NCBI GenBank assembly: GCA_013215825.1
Contig: JABSQN010000005.1
Span: 1-64,000 of the forward strand
Source: Piscirickettsiaceae bacterium
GTDB lineage: Bacteria > Pseudomonadota > Gammaproteobacteria > Nitrosococcales > Methylophagaceae
Length of the DNA: 64,000 nt
Direction of reading: 5' to 3'
Shown here: piece after piece, positions 49,741-58,130 of the stretch
How positions within the stretch are numbered: position 1 is the stretch's first letter
Layout: the number at the start of each line of letters is the position of its first letter
Position numbers and translations under genes: made by a program
The notes under the pieces: generated by a model
Databases searched by the model: none
Told to the model about the DNA's origin: nothing
Seen by the model: the letters and a program-made list of their open reading frames with translations, nothing else

Positions 49741-51546
49741 ATGAAAGATCAACAATCACGCATTAAAGCACTTATCACCCTCGGTAAAGAACGTGGCTAC
49801 CTTACCTATGGTGAGATTAATGATCACTTGCCTGAAGACGTAGTTGATGCGGATCAAATTGAAGATGTAATCGGCATGTTCAGTGATCTGGGTATTATGG
49901 TTCATGAAGATGGCCTAGATACGGATGAAATGGAACGTCTGGCAGAGGCTGCATCATCAAATGATGACGTGTCTGCAGAAGAAGCCGCGGCTGTTTTAGC
50001 AAGTTCTGATGGTGAGTTTGGTCGCACTACCGATCCTGTTCGTATGTATATGCGTGAAATGGGTTCAGTTGAATTGCTGACACGTGAAGGCGAAATTGTT
50101 ATCGCCAAACGTATTGAAGCCGCTCTTCGTGAAAGCTTAATAATGCTTTCAACATACCCTGCTTGTATCACTACATTCCTTGAGCGATATGATGCCGTAG
50201 AAGCTGGTGACTTGCGTCTTAATGATTTGATTAAAGGCTTTATTCTTCCTGAGGAAGAAGAGGCTGAAGTTGTTCCCGGCCCCCAGAAAGGACCTGATCA
50301 TAAAGGTGATAGCTCAGAAGATGAGGAAGAAGAGGACGGCCCAACAGGGGTTGACCCAGAAGAAGCACGTGAACGTTTCGCTATTCTACGAGATGCCCAC
50401 AGTAAACTTCAACAAGCAGAAGGTGACGATGTTGCCGCTGCACAAGAATTAGCAACCAATCTCTTTATGGAGTTTAAATTAACACCAAAAGCATTGATTA
50501 ATTTAAACAGCTTAATGTCTACGACCGTCAATGTTATTCGTACACAAGAACGTATTATTGCCAAAATTGTTGTGACGGATGCTCGGATGAATCGCCGTGA
50601 CTTTATTGACTCATTTTCGGGTAACGAAACAAATCTGAATTGGATCGACAAACATATTCGTGCCAAAAAGCACTACTCATCAACGATTAAAAAGAGTCTT
50701 GATGCCATTCTTAATGCGCAATCAAAAATGGCTGACTTGTCAGAAGATCGTAAAATGATCATCACTGAGATTAAAGAAATTAATCGTCAAATGTCGATTT
50801 CAGAAGCCAAAGCACGTCGCGCTAAAAAAGAAATGGTCGAAGCAAACTTACGTCTAGTTATCTCGATTGCCAAAAAATACACTAACCGAGGATTACAATT
50901 CCTAGATTTAGTGCAAGAAGGTAATATTGGCTTAATGAAAGCCGTTGATAAATTTGAATATCAACGTGGCTACAAATTTTCGACTTATGCAACCTGGTGG
51001 ATTCGCCAAGCAATTACGCGTTCAATTGCCGATCAAGCACGTACAATTCGTATTCCAGTTCACATGATTGAAACAATCAACAAACTGAATCGTGTTGCAC
51101 GTCAAATGTTACAAGAAATGGGCCGTGAACCAACACCAGATGAATTGGCAGAACGTGCAGAAATGCCAGAAGATAAAGTACGTAAAGTATTAAAAATCTC
51201 GAAAGAACCTATCTCAATGGAAACGCCAATTGGTGATGATGAAGACTCACATCTAGGTGACTTTGTAGAAGATCTTAACGTGATTTCACCACAAGATTCT
51301 GCTATGATCGAAGGCCTAAGAGAAGCAACAGAAGGCATGTTAAGCGGCCTAACAGAACGTGAAGCAAAAGTACTTCGCATGCGTTTTGGTATCGATATGA
51401 ATACCGATCACACGCTAGAAGAAGTCGGTAAACAATTTGACGTAACACGTGAACGTATTCGTCAAATTGAAGCAAAAGCGCTACGTAAACTACGTCATCC
51501 AACACGTTCAGATCAATTACGAAGCTTTTTAGATACAGATAATTAA
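49741..51546 (+). CDS. rpoD: RNA polymerase sigma factor RpoD (sigma-70)
   Basis: A 601-residue primary sigma factor. Region 1.1 (about 1-80), the 1.2 motif [20 protein letters not shown], an acidic non-conserved insert (about 170-215), region 2 ([39 protein letters not shown]), region 3 and region 4 with the helix-turn-helix [18 protein letters not shown] are all present. It is the last gene of the operon and is followed by tRNA-Ile2. Confidence 0.98.
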   Translation: MKDQQSRIKALITLGKERGYLTYGEINDHLPEDVVDADQIEDVIGMFSDLGIMVHEDGLDTDEMERLAEAASSNDDVSAEEAAAVLASSDGEFGRTTDPVRMYMREMGSVELLTREGEIVIAKRIEAALRESLIMLSTYPACITTFLERYDAVEAGDLRLNDLIKGFILPEEEEAEVVPGPQKGPDHKGDSSEDEEEEDGPTGVDPEEARERFAILRDAHSKLQQAEGDDVAAAQELATNLFMEFKLTPKALINLNSLMSTTVNVIRTQERIIAKIVVTDARMNRRDFIDSFSGNETNLNWIDKHIRAKKHYSSTIKKSLDAILNAQSKMADLSEDRKMIITEIKEINRQMSISEAKARRAKKEMVEANLRLVISIAKKYTNRGLQFLDLVQEGNIGLMKAVDKFEYQRGYKFSTYATWWIRQAITRSIADQARTIRIPVHMIETINKLNRVARQMLQEMGREPTPDELAERAEMPEDKVRKVLKISKEPISMETPIGDDEDSHLGDFVEDLNVISPQDSAMIEGLREATEGMLSGLTEREAKVLRMRFGIDMNTDHTLEEVGKQFDVTRERIRQIEAKALRKLRHPTRSDQLRSFLDTDN

Positions 51547-51551
51547 AATTA

Positions 51552-51628
51552 GGGCCTATAGCTCAGTTGGTTAGAGCAGGGGACTCATAATCCCTTTGTC
51601 CGGAGTTCAAGTCTCTGTGGGCCCACCA
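51552..51628 (+). tRNA. tRNA-Ile2 (anticodon CAU, lysidine-modified)
   Basis: A 77-nt cloverleaf including encoded CCA. The acceptor GGGCCTA pairs with TGGGCCC, the D-loop has AGCTCAGTTGGTTAGAGC, the anticodon CAT is at 51586-51588, and the T-arm reads CGGAG-TTCAAGT-CTCTG. The anticodon stem AGGGGACTCATAATCCCTTT is like E. coli ileX, which also lies near rpoD. An elongator Met tRNA is less likely. Its 3' part is the target of the island to the right. Confidence 0.9.
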
Positions 51629-51636
51629 TATATATC

Positions 51637-51676
51637 AAAGCCTCAGCACTAGTTTTAGTGTTGGGGCTTTTTTATT
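51637..51676 (+). terminator. Rho-independent terminator after the tRNA
   Basis: AGCCTCAGCACTA-GTTT-TAGTGTTGGGGCT followed by six T. A diverged copy of the same hairpin lies at 61059-61092 beside the copied tRNA 3' half. Confidence 0.85.
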
Positions 51677-51870
51677 TTCTTCTCATGTAGACGCTATGTA
51701 GACAGCATTAACTTGAAATTTTGTATCTTTTCTTTGAAGAAGATATAGTTTGGCCATCAATAAAGTTATAGTAATTATAAAAATTATACTTTTTTATCCG
51801 ACTGAGGAGTCGACCATTGGTATTTTATGGGGTGATTTATTGATAAATATTCGATTTTCAAGGACAGTAA

Positions 51871-52728
51871 ATGAAATTTAGAGACGCTGAAGAATTTAAG
51901 CTAATGCTAAATTTACAGAAAAAACAACCTTGGCTAGAGCAGTGTGCCGATGCAATGTACCAACTATTATTTACAGAATGTTCACGAGATGAACTGCAGG
52001 AATTAATAATAGATCTAATTAGTCGTTTTGAATATTTACCACAGAATAAATATACGATGCTTTTGGACGATCTAGCACTTGGTATTGTAACTGAGCCAGG
52101 ATTGAATGATACAAACACACAGCTAGTAGCTATGGCCCCAGATAGCAATGCAGATAGCTCGCAAGAGGTTCTATACTATATGAAAGTTAAGTTGCAACAG
52201 TTAGGCTGGCTGAACCATAAACTTGTTAATAGATACGATGCTTCAATTAGAACCTATAAGAAATCTCCAAAACATAAAAATATTTTATTGTTAGATGAAT
52301 TCGTTGGAAGTGGCAATACAGTTTTGAATAGAGTAACTAGAATTAAGAGTCAATTTGCCGAAAAAAACATTTTTGATTACTCTATTCGAGTTCGAGTATT
52401 AGTAGCTACTCGGGCTGGTTTAAGCTTGATTAAGCAAAGTGGTGTTGATATTTCTTCAGAAATTATTATTGATAAGGGGATATCTGATAATTATCCTAAT
52501 TCTGATGTTAATAATAAACTCAGTCTTATGATTGAACTTGAAAGCTTATTACTCAGCTACTTTAAAGATAGACCTTTACCGAGTCTTGGTTATGGAAAGA
52601 CAGAATCTCTATATTGTCGAGATAATGGGAATACTCCAAATAGTGTTTTTCCAATATTCTGGTGGCCATTTTATGAAAATGGTGAAAAGAGGATTCCAAT
52701 GCTTCATAGAGCAATGGGGGATGCATGA
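51871..52728 (+). CDS. Retron-associated phosphoribosyltransferase-like effector
   Basis: A 285-residue protein. KNILLLDEFVGSGNTVLNRV (about 136-155) matches the phosphoribosyl-pyrophosphate-binding loop of PRTases (hydrophobic strand, D-E/D, then G-S-G-N-T). The N-terminal 100 residues are helical and the C-terminal part has PIFWWPFYENG. PRTase-like proteins beside a winged-helix protein and a retron reverse transcriptase match the retron class called type III. It probably acts as the toxic effector held inactive by the RT-msDNA complex; this is inference. RBS AAGGAC; overlaps the next gene by ATGA. Confidence 0.85.
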   Translation: MKFRDAEEFKLMLNLQKKQPWLEQCADAMYQLLFTECSRDELQELIIDLISRFEYLPQNKYTMLLDDLALGIVTEPGLNDTNTQLVAMAPDSNADSSQEVLYYMKVKLQQLGWLNHKLVNRYDASIRTYKKSPKHKNILLLDEFVGSGNTVLNRVTRIKSQFAEKNIFDYSIRVRVLVATRAGLSLIKQSGVDISSEIIIDKGISDNYPNSDVNNKLSLMIELESLLLSYFKDRPLPSLGYGKTESLYCRDNGNTPNSVFPIFWWPFYENGEKRIPMLHRAMGDA

Positions 52729-53087
52729 AAAAATTGAATACATTACAGAGCAAAGTAATTTCAGAGCTTATAAGGTCTGGGGGGAAATTAGATTCTTACA
52801 CTTTGTTTAAAAGGTCATTATTGAGTTTTAATGAGTTTTCATCTTCAACCAATGCTCTGGCGGAAGCAAACTTTATTAAAATGGATGAAGACTATATATA
52901 TTTAACTAGTAGTGGCAGAGGAGCGATGATAAGCACAAGTACTACAAACGATAGTAAAAAGAAATGGAGAGATATTCCTGATAGATTTAAGGATGAGTCT
53001 AACGGGATGATTGGAGAACCATACTTGCCAAATATTGAGCTGTTGGATAAAAGAACTTTCAATATTGAAAGTTCTAAGGTAGATTAG
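52725..53087 (+). CDS. Retron-associated winged-helix protein
   Basis: A 120-residue protein with a winged-helix-like start: LQSKVISELIRSGGKLDSYT, LFKRSLLSFNEFSSSTNALA and the wing IKMDEDYIYLTSSGRGAM (about 8-69). A polar tail follows. In retrons of this class such a small DNA-binding-like protein accompanies the PRTase effector. Translation is coupled to the PRTase by an ATGA overlap. The stop lies nine bases before the retron RNA repeat a1. Confidence 0.83.
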   Translation: MKKLNTLQSKVISELIRSGGKLDSYTLFKRSLLSFNEFSSSTNALAEANFIKMDEDYIYLTSSGRGAMISTSTTNDSKKKWRDIPDRFKDESNGMIGEPYLPNIELLDKRTFNIESSKVD

Positions 53088-53095
53088 ACGCGATG

Positions 53096-53310
53096 GCTTG
53101 CAGAAGCTAGTATGTTGGAGTGTAGTCGCTCCCCGAGGTAAGGCCCTCGTTAACCATGGTTCCATAAAGTTGCTATCGCATTTATGGTACTTCAAGAAAT
53201 AGCTATCGCTATTCTTGAAATAGCATAAAGGAGCCTGTTTTTATGCGCATCCGCATAAAAGCAGGAGCCTTTATGCTTATGCTAAAGTATAGAAGGTAGC
53301 TTCTGTGGGT
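53096..53310 (+). ncRNA. Retron msr-msd RNA
   Basis: The 230-bp gap between the winged-helix gene and the RT codes for nothing but is densely folded. Outer repeat a1 CAGAAGCTA (53101-53109) pairs with a2 TAGCTTCTG (53297-53305), extendable by wobble pairs to 53096/53310. G53110 directly after a1 is the predicted priming (branching) guanosine. msr hairpins: 53117-53132, 53134-53149, 53162-53187, 53192-53218. The msd is a 56-nt hairpin, 53222-53277, with ten outer pairs, four pairs (CCTG/CAGG) and nine inner pairs around a CATC loop. Confidence 0.88.
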
Positions 53311-53317
53311 CATCGTT

Positions 53318-54352
53318 ATGAATAAAAAATATAATATTCCATATTGGAAAAAGTTTTATAGAAGTAGAGGTCTATCGGATGAAATTATCTCGATTTACCT
53401 ACCTTATATTAAAAAGCTACAAAAGAATAATGCACCAGTAATTTTCGAGTTCGAACATCTCTCTAAATTATTGGGCCTTAAACGTGCTGAGCTTTCCAAG
53501 ATTGTAAACTCGCCAGAATCCTTTCACCGTAAGTTTACCATTCCCAAAAAAAAGGGAGGGCAGAGGGAAATTGTTTCACCTTACCCCTCATTGCTTCACT
53601 GTCAAAAATGGATTTATAGAAATATTTTATTGCCGCAGCCAATTCATGATTCTGCTCATGGATTTGTGCCTAATAGGTCCATATTTACATACGCCTCTAT
53701 GCATCTTTCGAAAAAAGCTCTCTTAAAAATGGACTTAAAGGACTTTTTTCCATCAATATCGATTAACTGGGTGATATGTTATTTCTCATCATTAGGATAT
53801 GCGAATAATGTTTCATTTTATCTCGCATCATTATGCTGTTATAAAGGCCACTTATCGCAAGGTTCGTCAACAAGTCCATACTTAACAAACATCCTTCTGA
53901 AAGGTTTGGACAAGAGACTGCAAAAATTATCAACAACATATCAGCTTATTTATAGTAGATATGCAGATGATTTAACCTTTTCAGGTAAGTATATACCGCA
54001 TAGCTATATAGAGATCGTCAATGCATGTATCGTTGATTACGGCTTAGAAGTTAATGAAGATAAAACGAGACTACATACTAAGCCCGGCCAGAGGATTGTG
54101 ACAGGACTTTCGATTTCTGGTGATGAACTGAAACTGCCTAGAAAAACTAAGCGAGAATTAAAACAGGAAATACATTATATAAAAACTTTTGGTTATATTT
54201 CCCATATCAGTAAGAATAAAATTAGTAACCCATATTATTTGGAATCTCTAATAGGAAAGGTAAATTTTTGGTTACAGGCTGAGCCCGATAATTTATTTGC
54301 AAAGGATTCATTAAATCATCTTTTAGAAATAAAAAGATCTGCTTTATCGTGA
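53318..54352 (+). CDS. ret: Retron reverse transcriptase
   Basis: A 344-residue RT. Catalytic Asp in MDLKDFFPSI (residue 139), QGSSTSPYLTN (181-191) and YADDLTFSG (215-223) are the core polymerase motifs. DSAHGFVPNRSI (111-122) stands for the retron motif X and IVTGLSIS (260-267) has the VTG of motif Y. It copies the msd part of the adjacent RNA to form msDNA branched at G53110. The ATG at 53318 is 13 bases after a2. Confidence 0.95.
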   Translation: MNKKYNIPYWKKFYRSRGLSDEIISIYLPYIKKLQKNNAPVIFEFEHLSKLLGLKRAELSKIVNSPESFHRKFTIPKKKGGQREIVSPYPSLLHCQKWIYRNILLPQPIHDSAHGFVPNRSIFTYASMHLSKKALLKMDLKDFFPSISINWVICYFSSLGYANNVSFYLASLCCYKGHLSQGSSTSPYLTNILLKGLDKRLQKLSTTYQLIYSRYADDLTFSGKYIPHSYIEIVNACIVDYGLEVNEDKTRLHTKPGQRIVTGLSISGDELKLPRKTKRELKQEIHYIKTFGYISHISKNKISNPYYLESLIGKVNFWLQAEPDNLFAKDSLNHLLEIKRSALS

Positions 54353-54369
54353 AGTAAGTTAGAGAGACC

Positions 54370-55158
54370 ATGATGAGGATTCATAAACAAGCTAGCTTTT
54401 TTCGTAAGGATTTACCTGTAATAATGTCTCATTGTTTATCAAAGAATCTCAATGAAATAGAAGAGATACAACTTATTAAAGAAAATGTACAAGGTTTTGG
54501 TATACCAGGGTACTCAATATCAGTAAAAAGAGGGGAGGGAAAAGCACCGTATTGGTCATATAAAAGAGAATCCAACCTAACCCCTGAGGCAGTAATAACC
54601 ATGCTTCTAGAAGAACATAATTTTTTAGTGATGAGTGGGGAAGGAAAACTGATCAGACAGTTCTTTAACCTACTTCAATTAATTGCTCACGAAGAGCATC
54701 ATAATGGCTCAATGGTTAAAAAAACAGCAAAGGGAGTGAGAATATCTCTGAGACCTTGCGGCGCAATCTCTCCAAACTCACCCTTTACTATAGAATATAT
54801 TAGAAAACTACTTACAACTTCTTCAATTAATGAGATTATTGAATATTTAGAAATATATGGTCAGCTTGTTTTGTATAAAAGGCCTTATGGTTTTGAAGAG
54901 GAAGAATTAGCTATAATTTATGTTTTTTTAAAAGCATTTACTGTGGAGCGTTTATTGGCTATGTTTGAACTTGCCTATTCGGCTTATTCGCAAGGACTAA
55001 CTGGATGGCCAGACATTACTGCGATTAAAGATGATTGTGTGTATTTTATTGAAGTGAAAACAAAAGACTCACTAACAAAAAGGCAGAAAGATTGGCTGAC
55101 ATTATATAAAGATTCGTTAGATATTGATTATCGAATTATCAGTCTCAAACAACATTAA
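54370..55158 (+). CDS. VRR-NUC (PD-(D/E)XK) nuclease linked to the retron
   Basis: A 262-residue protein. The C-terminal VRR-NUC domain (about 205-262) has GWPDITAI with catalytic Asp215, YFIEVKTKDSL with Glu228 and Lys230, and the RQKDWL helix with Gln239. The N-terminal 200 residues are helical and unrecognised. It starts 17 bp after the RT stop on the same strand with no terminator between, so co-transcription is likely. It could be a further effector of the retron or a separate defence gene. VRR-NUC domains also occur in phage and in FAN1-like repair enzymes. Confidence 0.82.
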   Translation: MMRIHKQASFFRKDLPVIMSHCLSKNLNEIEEIQLIKENVQGFGIPGYSISVKRGEGKAPYWSYKRESNLTPEAVITMLLEEHNFLVMSGEGKLIRQFFNLLQLIAHEEHHNGSMVKKTAKGVRISLRPCGAISPNSPFTIEYIRKLLTTSSINEIIEYLEIYGQLVLYKRPYGFEEEELAIIYVFLKAFTVERLLAMFELAYSAYSQGLTGWPDITAIKDDCVYFIEVKTKDSLTKRQKDWLTLYKDSLDIDYRIISLKQH

Positions 55159-55229
55159 TAAAATATGCTTAATAGGCTCATAATTTAATCAACCGTACAG
55201 TTATTGACAGAACTCCAAGTGTTTTAGGC

Positions 55230-55682
55230 TTAGCCTTTTAAAGCTTTCGAAAATTCCGAAAGGTATGCAGATGTGCTTTCGGAGTTATTTCCGAAAGATT
55301 TCGAAATCTTCCAGACATGTGGACGAGAGTTAATGACTGTATTCCCATGTTTAATCCCGAAAATCTTCGGAGCACTTAGTTCTTCATATTGATTTTGCCG
55401 GAGTGCACCAGTACTGAGATCAACATCATTTTCGTATACGATTTGAAGTGGTCTGTTTTTTCGAAGGCATATAACACCGCCCATAGCTTCTTGATAGGCT
55501 TTCCAGTCTGAATTATCAGCGGCAAGTCTTGCTTCTTCGATGACTGAACCTTTTTCAGCTACAGCCTCCATTCTTCGTAACTAACGCCAGATGCTTACTT
55601 GTGCACCTCCTGTTTGCTGAAACTGTCTAATAGACCATGCTGGACTTCCCAGATTTTGATAGACACTTTCAACCGTCAGTGT
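55230..55682 (-). pseudogene. Remnant of a P2-type phage replication endonuclease (gpA family)
   Basis: Reading leftward, one frame gives VYQNLGSPAWSIRQFQQTGG, then VSIWR, a TAG at 55581-55583, LRRMEAVAEKGSVIEEARLA, DWKAYQEAMGGVICLRKNRP and KIFGIKHGNTVINSRPHVWK. This is the C-terminal part of rolling-circle initiators of the gpA family, in which the stop sits where Glu is expected (IWR-E-LRR). The N-terminal catalytic part is missing. An ATG at 55569-55571 restarts a 113-residue frame, but it would be non-functional. Confidence 0.7.
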
Positions 55683-55711
55683 TTAAGTAGAAAGCTAATT
55701 AACACTTGCCC

Positions 55712-55748
55712 ATCCCCTTTAAGGGGATTATAGTACCCATTTCGGGTA
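55712..55748 (+). promoter_or_regulatory. Two palindromes in front of the toxin-antitoxin pair, likely operators
   Basis: ATCCCCTT-T-AAGGGGAT (55712-55728) is a perfect palindrome; TACCC-ATTTC-GGGTA (55734-55748) is a second. They lie 10-55 bp before the start at 55759. The product has a winged helix, so autoregulation through these sites is likely. Confidence 0.55.
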
Positions 55749-55758
55749 TTAACTTGGA

Positions 55759-56364
55759 TTGCAAATGCCATCAATTTCGCTGGGTGATTCTTTATTTACC
55801 AAAACACAACAGCGTGTATTAGGCTTGCTTTATGGTAAACCTGATACACGATTTTATACCAATGAGATCCTTCGTCTAGCTGGAATGGGACGAGGAACAA
55901 TTACTCGTATCTTGGATAATTTCACTTCCTCTGGTGTCTTGGTGTCATTTAAGGAGGGAAACCAACGCTATTATCAAGCCAATAGTCAAAATCCTATTTA
56001 TAATGAACTGGTAGGTATCGTCCGAAAAACATTTGGTATCTCCGATGTCATTAAGATCGCCCTAGAACCCATTTTAGAGTCAGTAACGTTAGCCTTTGTA
56101 TATGGTTCAATTGCCAAAGGTGAGGAGTCTGCCAGTAGTGATATCGACTTGATGGTGCTCACCGATAACTTATCTTATAGCGACTTAATGACAGTATTAG
56201 TTGATGCCGAGGAACGGTTGGCTAGACCGATTAATCCCACAATTTATACGCCGTTACAGTTTCGTGAACGAGTGGATAAAGACAATTCTTTTTTGACCAG
56301 AGTGATAGCGCAACCTAAACTATGGCTTAAAGGAAATGATGATGACATTGAAACAGTTAGATAA
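55759..56364 (+). CDS. Winged-helix nucleotidyltransferase, MNT-type antitoxin
   Basis: A 201-residue protein. The N-terminal winged helix (about 12-75) has FYTNEILRLAGMGRGTITRI. The C-terminal nucleotidyltransferase fold has VYGSIAKGEESASSDIDLMV (about 113-132), the GSxAxG and D-x-D metal site. MNT proteins neutralise HEPN partners, some by adding AMP. The frame has an ATG at 55765 and begins at TTG/ATG near 55759. It overlaps the next gene by 29 bases, which fits a toxin-antitoxin operon. Confidence 0.82.
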   Translation: MQMPSISLGDSLFTKTQQRVLGLLYGKPDTRFYTNEILRLAGMGRGTITRILDNFTSSGVLVSFKEGNQRYYQANSQNPIYNELVGIVRKTFGISDVIKIALEPILESVTLAFVYGSIAKGEESASSDIDLMVLTDNLSYSDLMTVLVDAEERLARPINPTIYTPLQFRERVDKDNSFLTRVIAQPKLWLKGNDDDIETVR

Positions 56365-56761
56365 CCTAGTCAAGATCCAAAAGCTCAAAAGAGAATCGCC
56401 AGATCAAAATGAATTCAATGGAATGGTGAGCTCTGCAAAAAGCCGCCTACAAGATGCCAAAATTGAAGGGTTATCCGAAGAAGGACGATTTTCTTTGGCT
56501 TACGGTGCCGCTCATGCATTATCTTTGGCGGCAATGCGTTGGCATGGTTATCGTTCAGATAATCGTTATTTAGTATTTCAATGCTTAGAGCACACAGTTA
56601 ATCTCGACACATCCAAATGGCGAGTGCTCGCCCAATGCCATAATCAACGTAATTTAGCTGAATATGAAGGACATTTAGAAATTAGTCCTAAATTACTCTC
56701 TGAACTAATTTTGATTACAGAAGAGCTGATGGTTTTAGTCGAAGGGTTAAGGGCGATATAG
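56336..56761 (+). CDS. HEPN-like partner of the nucleotidyltransferase
   Basis: A 141-residue helical protein. YGAAHALSLAAMRWHGYR and CHNQRNLAEYEG have the pattern of small HEPN proteins (SAV_6107-like) that pair with winged-helix nucleotidyltransferases. The classical RNase motif R-x4-6-H is not clear: RNLAEYEGH has seven residues between. It could be a weak or altered RNase toxin. It overlaps the antitoxin gene. The start at 56339 or 56342 is equally possible. Confidence 0.75.
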   Translation: MMMTLKQLDNLVKIQKLKRESPDQNEFNGMVSSAKSRLQDAKIEGLSEEGRFSLAYGAAHALSLAAMRWHGYRSDNRYLVFQCLEHTVNLDTSKWRVLAQCHNQRNLAEYEGHLEISPKLLSELILITEELMVLVEGLRAI

Positions 56762-57203
56762 TATTCAAGGTATTACAATTTATCTGCTAGTGATTAAGGC
56801 ATAATCTGAAATGTTTTTTGTGTCAATTTGTAGCCGATCGGGTACTTATACAGTAGATTCAGGCAGTTTTTAGAGTCGGCAAGAGTTGTAAGCTGTTGCA
56901 TTGACCGGTTGAATCCACAACCCAAAGCGGACATTGATTAATTCGTGAAGAGTTGAGAAGATGGTTACCTACACAAAGGAATGGACTAACACTATGCTTC
57001 GCAGTGAAAAATGGATTTATACTAAATATGAAAAAAGCTCTTATTCTATTTGCTGTATCAATCACAATATTACGAGTAGGTCACCTATAATTCAAGATAT
57101 TATGAAATGTTTTTTTAATGTAAAACTAGCAAGTAAAATCGGATTATCAAGAAAATGAGACCACCGTTTAAATTGACTATCTATTGTTTCTAGGTACTCA
57201 AAA
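56762..57203. other. Gene-free stretch in the island
   Basis: No credible gene is seen in these 440 bases. Short frames on both strands have no ribosome sites and no known motifs. The composition is mixed and could hold remnants of mobile DNA. The CHAT/TPR operon on the minus strand ends at 57204. Confidence 0.6.
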
Positions 57204-58130
57204 TTACTTTAATGCCGTTGCCTCCTGCAAAATACCCATTTTTTGCATTTCTAAACAGTACTTGGCATATCTCAAACTAGTTTCTCCACGACCGTAACCG
57301 CTGTATTTAAGTACTTTCTTTTTAGCATCAAATACTTTTATTTCTATCGATTTTTTTGCAGCGTCAAATGCCTTTTGACACATACCATTTTTACGATAAG
57401 CGATACTGAGCATATTCCAGGTATTGTAATCAGGTGAGTTCGGTCTATCATTTTTTAAACTAAGTAAATAGAACTCGATTGACTCATTTAAATCTGGTTC
57501 AATCATATGGGAATTGATGTGTGCTAATTTGTAATAAATACGGCTTTTATTAACAAGCACAGACGGATTAACATCATCGGTTAGGATTTGTTCTAATAGT
57601 TGACGGCTTTGCATAATCCAATCGTCTCCCTGCTTCAAATCCCAATGGCCTTTTCTATCTAAAATACTTACTTTAATATACATAAGCCTTGATGATAAAG
57701 GCTCGATTTCTAATGCCTTATCGATCTCTAATATTGCTTGGTCGAACTGGTTATAAGCACCTAAATAACGTGCTTGTATGTAATGTGAAAATGATTCCTT
57801 CCCACGTTTGACAGCCATCTTTTTAATTTTATCAATAACCGGTGCAATTATTGCCAAACTAGGTGCACGACTAGATAGTGAGCCATTACTGCGTAATGCC
57901 CAACTTTGCCACCATAATATTTGCCAATTTACCGCGGGGTTATCTGGATCCAAGTCATAAGCCGCTTGCAACAAACGATCTCTAACCGATCTATCTTCAC
58001 CTTCCATGAAGGCGGTTATTGATTTCTCCAACAATGCTTCAGCTTCAACTGTCGCACTGGTATTGGCCGAAAGTGGAGAAAAAACTATCCACATCATTAT
58101 CACTAAAATTGTTTTAATGGTCAGTCTCAT
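57204..58130 (-). CDS. Secreted TPR-repeat partner of the CHAT protein
   Basis: A 308-residue protein with signal peptide MRLTIKTILVIMMWIVFSPL and tetratricopeptide-like repeats from about residue 30 to 290 (AAYDLDPDNPAVNWQILWWQ, ALEIEPLSSRLMYIKVSILD, NMLSIAYRKNGMCQKAFDAA). The frame extends to 58163, but the ATG at 58130 overlaps the upstream stop as ATGA and gives a proper signal peptide. It would act in the periplasm, where it could bind the CHAT protein's outer part. Function unknown. Confidence 0.78.
   Translation of the reverse strand: MRLTIKTILVIMMWIVFSPLSANTSATVEAEALLEKSITAFMEGEDRSVRDRLLQAAYDLDPDNPAVNWQILWWQSWALRSNGSLSSRAPSLAIIAPVIDKIKKMAVKRGKESFSHYIQARYLGAYNQFDQAILEIDKALEIEPLSSRLMYIKVSILDRKGHWDLKQGDDWIMQSRQLLEQILTDDVNPSVLVNKSRIYYKLAHINSHMIEPDLNESIEFYLLSLKNDRPNSPDYNTWNMLSIAYRKNGMCQKAFDAAKKSIEIKVFDAKKKVLKYSGYGRGETSLRYAKYCLEMQKMGILQEATALK

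Noticed and set aside
56859-57065. Minus-strand open frame of 68 codons in the island gap
   Set aside because: No ribosome site, no motif and no operon partner.
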